Part shown: positions 26,311 to 33,575 of the stretch, piece after piece
How positions within the stretch are numbered: position 1 is the stretch's first letter
Layout of the letters: each line of letters opens with the position of its first letter
From: Solirubrobacter sp963798325
GTDB taxonomy: Bacteria > Actinomycetota > Thermoleophilia > Solirubrobacterales > Solirubrobacteraceae
DNA: 64,000 bases
Direction of reading: 5' to 3'
Assembly (NCBI GenBank): GCA_963798325.1
Contig: CAWCSS010000008.1
Span: 1,364,001 to 1,428,000, forward strand
The notes under the pieces: model-generated
What the model was told of the DNA's origin: nothing
What the model saw: the letters and a program-made list of their open reading frames with translations, nothing else
Database searches by the model: none
Program-made: the position numbers and the translations under genes

Positions 26311-26621
26311 CCTCCGTTCTTATCAGGCACGGATGGGTGCCGCTCACGACGAACGTCCAGGCCGCGCCGTGGGCGTGAGCCGGGAACCCGGCCCGTATAC
26401 GCTCGCTGAACCCATCGTGAGTCACGCCGCTGCGCAAGTGAGCTAAGGCATTGCATGTTCGCGCTGATCGCGACCTCGCCCCTCAGCGGCGTCAACGCGG
26501 ACGGTCGATCTGTTGCATCGCGTCCAGTCCTTCGCGCGACGTGCAGCGATTGGAGCGAGATCCGCGGTCCTGGCCGCCAGCGCGCAAACACGAGCGCTTA
26601 CCGTCGCGGGCTGAGCGAGGT
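26311..26621. other. Intergenic stretch without a recognisable gene
   Basis: About 310 bp between the start of the exported propeller gene and the decayed TetR gene. Open frames here give no recognisable protein sequence and are short. It presumably holds the propeller gene's promoter; I could not identify convincing -35/-10 elements. Confidence 0.5.
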
Positions 26622-27065
26622 CTAGGCGGTGGCGTGCCGGCGGACCTGATCGAGCGCGGCGGCGAGGGCGACTTCGAGCGGCCGTGTGTCGCGCATGGTT
26701 GGGAGAGCAGGACGCCGCCTTGCAGTGAGGTCATCAGTGTCAGCGCGGGCGTGTCGGGGTCCGCGTCGGCGTCGAGCGGGCAGGCGCGTGTCTCGGGTCT
26801 CTTCGGTGTCAGCGAGCAGTTCACCGGCGAGTCACCCGAGCCGGCAGCCGGTGACGCAGTAGAGCTCGCGCCCGCGTTCGATGTTCAGCCGGGCTCGCAC
26901 GAGGCTGGCCTTGTCCGCGAAATAGTGCCCGAGCTGGGAGCCGCTGACGCCGGCGGTGTTGCGGACCTCCTCAAGCGCGCTCGTCTTCACCCAGCGAGAT
27001 GGCCAAGGCGGCGAGAAGCCGCCCGGGAACGGGCGCTGCGCCAGGATGCGCTCGCCACGTCTTCG
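26622..27065 (-). pseudogene. Decayed TetR-family regulator
   Basis: Two recognisable pieces of a TetR repressor remain on the minus strand. The N-terminal helix-turn-helix lies near 26890-27060 (RGERIL, then SALEEVRNTAGVSGSQLGHYFADKASLV, quoted in parts: TSALEEVRNTAGV and FADKASLVRA). The C-terminal ligand-domain tail lies near 26622-26760: ALTLMTSLQGGVLLSQ in one frame, continued in another by TRPLEVALAAALDQVRRHATA and a stop. Most of the middle (about 90 residues) is missing, and there is at least one frameshift and an early stop. No functional product is expected. Confidence 0.75.
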
Positions 27066-27208
27066 CCGCGGGCCTGAGCGTGGTCCGCGGGAGGTTCGCC
27101 GCCTGTATCCCGCGCGACCGTACGGCGGCTCAGCGCGTAGGAGTTGCACGCCGTGACCGAGGCGCCGGCTCGGCGTCCGGCGAACGGGTTACGCGTCCGG
27201 TGGCGGGA

Positions 27209-27772
27209 TCAGCCGGACACGCGCTCGAGAAAGGCGAGCGCGCGCTCGAGCAGGAGCGCGGCTGCCTGTGGGTCGTAGGACGGCAATGTGGGATCGGCGA
27301 AGTAGTGCGCATCGCCGGGATACAGGAACAGTTCGGCGCCTAGCGCGCGGGCCGCGTCGAGGTCGCCCTCGCCGACGAAGATCGGGTCAGCGTCCATGCC
27401 GTGCACCTGCACGGGCACCCCCTCCGGCCAGCCGCCGAACTCCTCCGCGGGAACGCACGAGTACATCAGCAGCGCGCCCTGCGCGCCGGCCCTGCGCTGC
27501 GCGAGTGCCTGCGCCGGCAGCACCCCCAGCGACATCCCCACGTAGACGATCGCCGCGGGCAGGGCCTCTACCGCCGTGACACCACGTTCGATGACCGTCG
27601 CGAACCCGATCTCCTCCACGTGCGCCATGCCCTCCGGCAGCTCCGCGAACGTGCGCCCCTCCATGAGGTCGGGCGTGTGAACGGTATGGCCGGCGCGGCG
27701 CAGTTCGTCGGCGAAGGCGATCACGCCATCCGTCAACCCGAGCGCGTGATGGAACAGCACGACTTCGGTCAC
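27209..27772 (-). CDS. Dienelactone hydrolase family alpha/beta hydrolase
   Basis: 187 residues from the GTG at 27772; the open frame continues upstream but without family sequence. The nucleophile elbow is VGMSLG (Ser in place of the Cys of classical dienelactone hydrolase), followed by the acid in ADPIFVGEGDLD and the histidine in GDAHYFAD, the usual catalytic order. The length matches the small DLH family. The natural substrate is unknown; neighbours give no pathway context. Confidence 0.85.
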   Translation of the reverse strand: MTEVVLFHHALGLTDGVIAFADELRRAGHTVHTPDLMEGRTFAELPEGMAHVEEIGFATVIERGVTAVEALPAAIVYVGMSLGVLPAQALAQRRAGAQGALLMYSCVPAEEFGGWPEGVPVQVHGMDADPIFVGEGDLDAARALGAELFLYPGDAHYFADPTLPSYDPQAAALLLERALAFLERVSG

Positions 27773-27902
27773 GGTGGGAACGATAGGTGAGGTGCCGGAT
27801 TCCGACTCGAGCGGACCGCTTTCGAGCGGGAGATGTGACGTCCGGCTTACGGACGGGACCGCCGGGGACGCGCGCCGCGGTTGAGCCCGGATACTGGGTG
27901 CG

Positions 27903-29009
27903 ATGGAGGCTGCGGCGCGTTTTCGTCTTCCCGTCTTCGCCGTGGCGATGGCCGCGGTCCTGGTCTGCGGGTGCGGTGAGCGCCACGGCCAGGCGACGCC
28001 GGACGTGGTGGACCGCGGCTCGCTGGTGTTCTCGCGCGCGCTCGAGGGGCCGGTCGTGCCCGGCCCGCTGGTCGCGGCCGACGGCACCGTCGTGGCCGCG
28101 TCCAACGGTGGCGTGCTGCACGGGCTCGACCCGCGCACCGGCAGCGACCGCTGGACGTTCGACGGCGGCGGGAGCTACGGAATCGATCTGAGCACCTCCC
28201 CGGTGCAGTTGCGCGACGGGACCATCCTCTGGCCCGGCCCGCGGGAGCGCGTGTACGCGCTCACCCCCAACGGTCGGCTCAAGTGGTCGGTGACGCTTGC
28301 GGGGATGCCGCTGACGCCCGCGGTCAGCGCGGACGAGCGGACGTTCTACGTGCAATCCATGAGCGGTGAGCTCGCGGCGTTCGAGCGCAGACCAGGCCTC
28401 GCCCCGCACCGGCGCTGGTCGCTCACGATCGGCGGGACCTCCTACGGCAGCCCCGCGCTCAGCGGGGACGTTGTCTTCGCGACCGCCGACGATGCACTGA
28501 TCGCGGTCACCGACCGCGGCTCATCGGCCAGGGTGCGGTGGCGCTTCCGCGCCCGCGGGCTGGTCGAGGTCTCACCGGCGGTGAGCGCCGACGGCACCAT
28601 CGTTCTCGGGACCAACGACGCCTACCAGTACGGCGTCGGGCCCGACGGGCGCGAGCGCTGGCGCTGGCGACGCGACGTGTGGACCTACTCCTCGCCGACG
28701 GCGACCCCCGACGGGCTGGTCCGCTTCGGCGATCACCGTGGCCGGCTGATCGCCCTCGACGGTGCGACCGGCCGCCTCGTCAGCACCCTTCAGGGGCACG
28801 GCCAGGTGTGGGGCCGGCCCGCCGTGACCGCCTCGGGGACCGTCGCGTTCGGCACCCACGGCGGCGAGGTGTTCGCGTTCGACCGCAGCGGGAACAAGAT
28901 CATTCACGCCACCACCCAGGCGTCGGTGGACTCCTCGCCGGCGATCGGCCCCGACGGCACGGTGTACATCGGCTCCGAGGACGGGCGCCTCTACGCGCTG
29001 AGGCCCTGA
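27903..29009 (+). CDS. PQQ-like beta-propeller lipoprotein
   Basis: 368 residues. An N-terminal hydrophobic segment ends VLVCGC, a plausible lipobox with Cys as the lipidated residue (about 25). PQQ-type repeats follow (GGVLHGLDPRTGSDRWTFDGG, GRLIALDGATGRL, TVYIGSEDGRLYAL), probably seven or eight blades. Proteins of this kind act as scaffolds outside the membrane, BamB-like, and most do not bind PQQ. The first repeat starts soon after the lipobox. No operon partner is visible. Confidence 0.85.
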   Translation: MEAAARFRLPVFAVAMAAVLVCGCGERHGQATPDVVDRGSLVFSRALEGPVVPGPLVAADGTVVAASNGGVLHGLDPRTGSDRWTFDGGGSYGIDLSTSPVQLRDGTILWPGPRERVYALTPNGRLKWSVTLAGMPLTPAVSADERTFYVQSMSGELAAFERRPGLAPHRRWSLTIGGTSYGSPALSGDVVFATADDALIAVTDRGSSARVRWRFRARGLVEVSPAVSADGTIVLGTNDAYQYGVGPDGRERWRWRRDVWTYSSPTATPDGLVRFGDHRGRLIALDGATGRLVSTLQGHGQVWGRPAVTASGTVAFGTHGGEVFAFDRSGNKIIHATTQASVDSSPAIGPDGTVYIGSEDGRLYALRP

Positions 29010-29041
29010 GCAGCCGGCGCCTGGAATGCGCCGGCCCGGCC

Positions 29042-29060
29042 CACGAACGCCGCGTTCGTG
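29042..29060 (+). terminator. Hairpin downstream of the propeller lipoprotein gene
   Basis: Perfect 8-bp stem CACGAACG/CGTTCGTG with a 3-nt loop, 33 bp after the stop. There is no T-run, as is common in very GC-rich actinobacteria, so its role as a terminator is tentative. A second small hairpin (GTCGCC-n5-GGCGAC) follows at 29124-29140. Confidence 0.45.
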
Positions 29061-29231
29061 CTTGCTGGAGTCCCCTCCGGAACGTTTCTCATCATATTTG
29101 ATGAAGTTCGTTCCGCACCCCGGGTCGCCTGGTAGGCGACGGGTTCGTTCAGTTCGTGCGTCGTGCGGATATGCGAAGTGAGCCCGGCCCATCGTCCGCG
29201 GTGTGCGCGGCGACGCGCCGGGTCCCGGCCC

Positions 29232-30176
29232 TTAGCGGCAGCGGGTGTAGGTGATCGTCTGCGTGCCGGACGTGGCGTCCTTCAACCGCACGGTCACCGT
29301 GACGGTGGTCTTGCGGTGCCGTAGGCGGACCGTGAGCTTGGCCTTCGGGTGCGTGCTCGTGACGGTGCGTCCGTTGGCCTTGACCGCGGTCGACCGCAGG
29401 GCCGAGTCGCCGCGCGAGCGCACGTGGATCGTCGTGCCGCGCACACAGCGCTTGGCCAACGGCGTCGAAACGTAACGGCCGACCCGCACCGGCGCCGCGG
29501 GGGCGGCGTGGTTCGGCGGCGACGGCAGGACGGGCACGCTGCCGCCGAGCGTTCTCGGCAGTGGTGAGACCGCATAGCGGACCTGGTCGCCGTACGGGGC
29601 GAGAATCGACTCGACGAGCGCGGTCTGCTCGGGTGTGAGTGCCGTGTCGGAGAAGATCGTCACTTCGACGCGGATCGCGTCCGAGAGCCGGCACAGGCCG
29701 ATGGCTCCGCCGCCGTTGAAGCCGGCCGCGCGCAGGGCCGGGTTGACCGCGTCGCGCGTGGCGAGCAATTGCGCCTCGCTGTACGGCTGCGCGACGACGT
29801 GCAGGGAACCGGTCAGCAGCGCGAGCTGATCCGGCGTGTAGTGCGGTGCGAGTTGGGTGATGATCGCGGCGCGGGCCGCCTCGACGTCGAGCGTTCCAGG
29901 CGCGAGACCGACGTCCCAGCCCTGATCGACCGTGCTGAGCCAGAACATCGTGAACTGGTCGCCGAGCGCCTGCCGGGCCGCGGGCTCTGCCACCGGGACA
30001 AGCGGCGCCGCCGTTCCCGGCGGTGACGGCTGCGCGACCGACAGCAGCGGGCCCACCACGGCCTGGTAGCCGACGGGACCGTTCACGACGGCGCACGACG
30101 GGGGCCCATCCGCGCGCGCCGCCGACGGCACCACAGACACGACGACGGAAGCGACCACCGCAGCCAAGGCTCTCAT
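29232..30176 (-). CDS. Exported protein with C-terminal Cys-bracketed module
   Basis: 314 residues from the ATG at 30176. Residues 1-23 are a signal peptide. The N-terminal region (about 25-215) has no family I recognise; it is helical with a few cysteines. The C-terminal 75 residues (KRCVRGTTIHVRSRG to TYTRC) share a layout with the end of the exported propeller protein at 24973: KRCV, a basic strand, VKxNGxxV, alternating strands, and a final Cys. This suggests a common cell-surface or stability module. No catalytic motif is visible. Confidence 0.7.
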   Translation of the reverse strand: MRALAAVVASVVVSVVPSAARADGPPSCAVVNGPVGYQAVVGPLLSVAQPSPPGTAAPLVPVAEPAARQALGDQFTMFWLSTVDQGWDVGLAPGTLDVEAARAAIITQLAPHYTPDQLALLTGSLHVVAQPYSEAQLLATRDAVNPALRAAGFNGGGAIGLCRLSDAIRVEVTIFSDTALTPEQTALVESILAPYGDQVRYAVSPLPRTLGGSVPVLPSPPNHAAPAAPVRVGRYVSTPLAKRCVRGTTIHVRSRGDSALRSTAVKANGRTVTSTHPKAKLTVRLRHRKTTVTVTVRLKDATSGTQTITYTRCR

Positions 30177-30364
30177 CGCCGCCCAACGTACCGACGTTTC
30201 CCACGATCGTGACGTGAAAGCTCCCGACATGGTGTCGAGAGCGACGTTAGGCAGGCGGCCTGTCTTGCGAGTCAGGTGCCGCTTAGACGCGCCAGATAGC
30301 CAGGAGTGTGGCAGTCGCGGAGCGGTCCGCCTGGCGAGAGGCAACGCGGCGGCCTCGATGGCAG

Positions 30365-30638
30365 GATGGATCGCGGGGGAACAGGGTTCATGCTCACCTT
30401 CCGTGTCACCGGCGTGGCCGCCCGCGCGGACGCCCTCGTCGATGCCGTGCGGGTCTTTACGCACGCCACCAGCCTCGGCGGGGTCGAAAGCACGCTCGAA
30501 CGCCGCGCGCGCTACCCGTCCGAGCGCGCCGTCGTCCCGGAGGACCTGCTGCGCGTCAGCGTCGGGATCGAGCATGTGGAGGACCTGTGGTTGGACCTCG
30601 AAGGCGCGCTCGAGACCAGTCGACGCACCAGCATCTGA
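30365..30638 (+). pseudogene. C-terminal remnant of a Cys/Met-metabolism PLP enzyme
   Basis: About 90 residues match the end of the cystathionine gamma-synthase/lyase family: MLTFRVTG, then VFTHATSLGGVESTLERRARYP and VPEDLLRVSVGIEHVEDLW, which are family signatures. The PLP-lysine domain (about 300 residues) is absent, and nothing recognisable precedes it in any frame. An ATG at 30390 could start an 82-residue product, but it could not bind PLP. I read it as a gene remnant left by a deletion. Confidence 0.75.
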
Positions 30639-30720
30639 GCTCGGAACAACGCGTTGAGCCGCTCGAGCCGAGTGTCGTTCGTCGACGCTCGCGCTCAGCG
30701 TCCCGGCGGCGGGTGTCTCG

Positions 30721-31281
30721 TCAAGTGCTCGTCGCCGATCGGCGAGCGGTCGGGAGCAGGCGGTTGGTGAGCGCGAAGACGTTCGGTGCGACGAGCGTCG
30801 TCAGCAGCGCGAGCATCCAGGGCGAGCGCCCGTCGGTGCCGGCGCCGATGACGTGGGCGAGCGCGAGGAGGTAGACGGCGAGCATCCAGCCGTGCAGCCA
30901 GCGCCAGGTCTTCGGGCCGATCCAGCGGCGGACGTAGAAGCTGCCTGTGAGGATCAGGGCGAGCCAACCGCCGATGACGCCGAGGCCGGTCCAGACGGGC
31001 CGATACCCGAGCGCGAACGGGAGCGTGACTTCGGCGAGGCTGGGTCGCAGGTAGCCGTCGAGCAGCAGCACGCCGCCGTGTGCGGCGATGAGCCCGAGCG
31101 TCACGATCGCCGAGGCCTCGTGGTAGCGCTTGAGCTGGGCGCGCCGCGCAGGCCGGCGCAGCAACCGGCCGGACATCGCGAGCCCGAGCGACACCGAGAC
31201 CGAGAGCAGCACGATCGCCACGATCCCGAGCGCACGGCTCGCCAGCCAGAAGATCTGCGAGCTCGGATCGGTCGCGGTCAT
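30721..31281 (-). CDS. Ferric reductase-like / YedZ-type heme membrane protein
   Basis: 186 residues from the ATG at 31281, with five or six membrane helices. Two His pairs, His54/His68 and His130/His143, are spaced 13-14 residues apart on consecutive helices, the bis-His heme arrangement of ferric reductase-like transmembrane domains and MsrQ/YedZ. It lacks FAD and NAD(P)H domains, so electrons must come from a partner. The apbE gene directly upstream overlaps it by 4 bp (ATGA), which suggests that the partner is a flavinylated protein. Confidence 0.85.
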   Translation of the reverse strand: MTATDPSSQIFWLASRALGIVAIVLLSVSVSLGLAMSGRLLRRPARRAQLKRYHEASAIVTLGLIAAHGGVLLLDGYLRPSLAEVTLPFALGYRPVWTGLGVIGGWLALILTGSFYVRRWIGPKTWRWLHGWMLAVYLLALAHVIGAGTDGRSPWMLALLTTLVAPNVFALTNRLLPTARRSATST

Positions 31282-32222
31282 GCGGCAACTCGTTCGGGTG
31301 TGGCGGCAAGGGCGCCGGCGAGGACGAGGCTGCCGTCGTCGAGGACGAGGGCGCCGCCGCGGCGGTCGAGCAGTTCGCGGCCGGCGTGCGGTCCGCGCAA
31401 CAGCGCGGTCTTGGCGAGCGTCTCGGCCTCGAGCCCGGTCGGTGCGAGGGCCGTGGCCTGGATGACGCCGGTCCAGGCGGGGGTGCCGCGGGCGGGGTCG
31501 ATGAGGTGGTGCGCGTAGCCATGCTCGGTACGCCAGATCCGGGTCTGCAGGCCGCTGGTGGCGACGGCGCCGGCGGTCACGGCGAAGCTGTGGGCGATCA
31601 CATCCTCGAGTGGATGGCGGATGTGGACCGTGCGTGGCATGCGCTGCGTGCCTCCGATGCGGATGTCGCCGCCGACGTCGACGGCATAGCTCGTCCGATG
31701 CCCGAGCAACTCGGCGGCGAGGTCGGCGGCCAGACCCTTGGCGCTGCCGCCGAGGTCGATGCGGACGCCTTCCGGCAGCCGGATCGTGCGCCGTGACCGG
31801 TCGAGCGCGATGTCCTGCCAACGGGCTGACGGGCGCGGAGCCGCACGGCGGCGCGGCGGGGCGTCGGCGACGGCATCCAGGAGCCGCGCGGAGGGCGCGC
31901 CGTCGCGGGACGCGGTGTACCCGGCGCGCTGGAGGGCGTCGAGGACCGTCGGGTCCACGAGCCCGTCGCTGGCCCTGGCCGCCCACAGTGCCGCCTCGAC
32001 TGCCCGCAGCAGGGTGGTCGACACGCTCACCGTCTCGCCCGCCCGCGCGTTGAGGGCGCTCAGTTCGCTGCTGCCGTCAAAGCGAGTCAGCGCACGGTGC
32101 ATGCGCACAAACAGGGATTGGACGCGCAGCGCGTCGAGCGGCACAGACGCGCATACGAGGACGCCGACATCGGTCCCGAAGGCGCGAAAGCGGTGGTGGT
32201 GCTCGCTCCCCGGCATCGTCAC
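31278..32222 (-). CDS. apbE: FAD:protein FMN transferase (ApbE family)
   Basis: 314 residues. Transfers FMN from FAD to a Thr/Ser of target proteins outside the membrane. Conserved motifs: ALTRFDGSSELSALNA near the N-terminus, RIDLGGSAKGLAADLA, YAVDVGGDIRIGG and HHLIDPARGTPAW. There is no obvious signal peptide, as in many actinobacterial ApbE proteins that are exported or anchored by other means, so localisation is uncertain. It sits in an operon (32795 to 30721) with two small membrane-anchored proteins upstream and the heme membrane protein downstream. Confidence 0.92.
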   Translation of the reverse strand: MTMPGSEHHHRFRAFGTDVGVLVCASVPLDALRVQSLFVRMHRALTRFDGSSELSALNARAGETVSVSTTLLRAVEAALWAARASDGLVDPTVLDALQRAGYTASRDGAPSARLLDAVADAPPRRRAAPRPSARWQDIALDRSRRTIRLPEGVRIDLGGSAKGLAADLAAELLGHRTSYAVDVGGDIRIGGTQRMPRTVHIRHPLEDVIAHSFAVTAGAVATSGLQTRIWRTEHGYAHHLIDPARGTPAWTGVIQATALAPTGLEAETLAKTALLRGPHAGRELLDRRGGALVLDDGSLVLAGALAATPERVAA

Positions 32223-32461
32223 GACGTGCGCGTGGTGACCGGTGCCGGCGCCCGGGCGGACCGGTCGGAGGACGGCTCGCCGTTCAGGCTCCGCGCGGTC
32301 CCGCCTTCACGGTGCTCGAGCAGGGTGTCGGCGAACAGCACCGACCAGACGAGCACAGCCGCGACAAGGGCGGCCGCCGTCAAGCGGAATACGGCAGCCG
32401 ACAGCGAGGGCCGCGCGGCCCGGCGGACCGGCCGCGGGGCTGGGGCCGCGGGACTACTCAT
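32219..32461 (-). CDS. Small single-pass membrane protein
   Basis: 80 residues from the ATG at 32461. A Pro/Arg-rich cytoplasmic start, one membrane helix (about 24-44), then a polar tail outside. I recognise no family. It overlaps the repeat-protein gene upstream by 8 bp and apbE downstream by 4 bp, so it is certainly part of the operon. It could anchor or position the flavin-transfer machinery. Confidence 0.65.
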   Translation of the reverse strand: MSSPAAPAPRPVRRAARPSLSAAVFRLTAAALVAAVLVWSVLFADTLLEHREGGTARSLNGEPSSDRSARAPAPVTTRTS

Positions 32462-32795
32462 GGTCGTCGCGGTCCTCCCCTGAGGCCGCGGCGAGCGCGG
32501 CGTCGATGACCTTGGAGACAGTGAGATCGTCGCCGGCGGCCGCGGCCAGCGCGGCGTCGATGACCCGGGAGACACTGCGGTCCTCGCCTGAGGCCGCGGC
32601 GAGCGCCGCGCCGATGACCCCGGAGAGACTGCGGTCCTCGCCTGACGCCGCCGGGGCGGGTGCCGGCGCCGCCTCGGACGCTGCGTTCGCTGTCTGGGAT
32701 TGGCCGCCGCGGACGGCGAGGCCCGCGACGCCGATGCCGGCCAGGAACAGCGCTGTCACTCCAGCGGCGATCTTGATGCGGGTCTTGTCGGTCAT
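32454..32795 (-). CDS. Membrane-anchored protein with tandem 18-residue repeats
   Basis: 113 residues from the ATG at 32795. An N-terminal membrane helix or signal (about 8-28) is followed by an Ala/Pro spacer and three tandem copies of an 18-residue unit: EDRSLSGVIGAALAAA, EDRSVSRVIDAALAAA, DDLTVSKVIDAALAAA, plus a partial fourth ending in an acidic His tail. Each unit has an acidic pair, a Ser/Thr and a predicted amphipathic helix. It is first in the apbE/heme operon. It has no FMN-binding domain, so it takes the place usually occupied by the flavinylated protein in such loci. No known family. Confidence 0.72.
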   Translation of the reverse strand: MTDKTRIKIAAGVTALFLAGIGVAGLAVRGGQSQTANAASEAAPAPAPAASGEDRSLSGVIGAALAAASGEDRSVSRVIDAALAAAAGDDLTVSKVIDAALAAASGEDRDDHE

Positions 32796-32897
32796 GGCTT
32801 CAGCCTGGCTGCGCTGAGCAAGACGCAGGTAAGAGGCGATCCAGAAGCCGCTTACCGTCCCGGCGCCGCGCCAAGCCGCGCATACCATGCACTCGAG

Positions 32898-33575
32898 ATG
32901 CGGATCCTGGTCGTCGAGGACGAGCGCACGCTGGCCGGGTTCATCGCGCAGGCGCTTCGCGCCGAGGGCTACGCGCCCACGGTCGTCCATGATGGCGAGG
33001 AGGGCATCGCCGAGGCACTCACGGGCGGCTATGCGCTGGTGCTGCTGGACCTGATGCTCCCGCGCCGCAGCGGGCTCGACGTACTTGACGCGATCCGCGC
33101 TCGTCAGGCTGATCTGCCGGTGATCGTGGTCACCGCGCAGACGGCGATCGAGCAGCGCGTCGAGGGACTCGACCGGGGCGCCAACGACTACGTGAGCAAA
33201 CCCTTCTCGTTGGAGGAGCTGCTGGCCCGGGTGCGCGCGCAGTTGCGGGCGCCGCGCCAGCGCGAAGCGTCTGTGCTGGAAGCCGGCGGCGTGCGGATCG
33301 ACCTGCGGACTCGCCGCGTGGAGCGCGAGGGGCGCCAGGTGCAGCTCACGGCCCGGGAGTTCGAGCTCCTCGCATACCTGGTGCGTCACCCGGATCAGGT
33401 GCTCTCGCGCGAGCAGATCCTCAACTCGGTGTGGGGGTTCGACTTCGACCCAGGCACGAAGGTGCTGGAGGTCTACATCGGTTACCTGCGTCGCAAGCTC
33501 GGCGAGGACAACGGTGAAGGGCCGATCGAGACCATCCGCAACGTCGGCTACCGCCTCAACGCGCCCGATGGCTAG
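32898..33575 (+). CDS. OmpR/PhoB-family response regulator
   Basis: 225 residues. Receiver domain 1-115 with acidic pocket VVEDE, phosphoacceptor Asp51 (LLDLMLPRRSG), Thr (VTAQ) and Lys (SKPF). Winged-helix DNA-binding domain about 130-222 (LTAREFELLAYLVRHPDQVLSR). It is divergent from the apbE/heme operon; the 102-bp space between 32795 and 32898 should hold both promoters. The histidine kinase gene overlaps its 3' end by 8 bp. Confidence 0.95.
   Translation: MRILVVEDERTLAGFIAQALRAEGYAPTVVHDGEEGIAEALTGGYALVLLDLMLPRRSGLDVLDAIRARQADLPVIVVTAQTAIEQRVEGLDRGANDYVSKPFSLEELLARVRAQLRAPRQREASVLEAGGVRIDLRTRRVEREGRQVQLTAREFELLAYLVRHPDQVLSREQILNSVWGFDFDPGTKVLEVYIGYLRRKLGEDNGEGPIETIRNVGYRLNAPDG

Noticed and set aside
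26451..27077. 208-codon plus-strand frame at 26.4-27.1 kb
   Set aside because: The minus strand here carries recognisable TetR fragments; the plus frame has no family features.
32460..32690. Tandem repeat, considered as a CRISPR or VNTR
   Set aside because: Repeats are 54 bp in phase with a reading frame, without spacers, and they encode a coherent protein.
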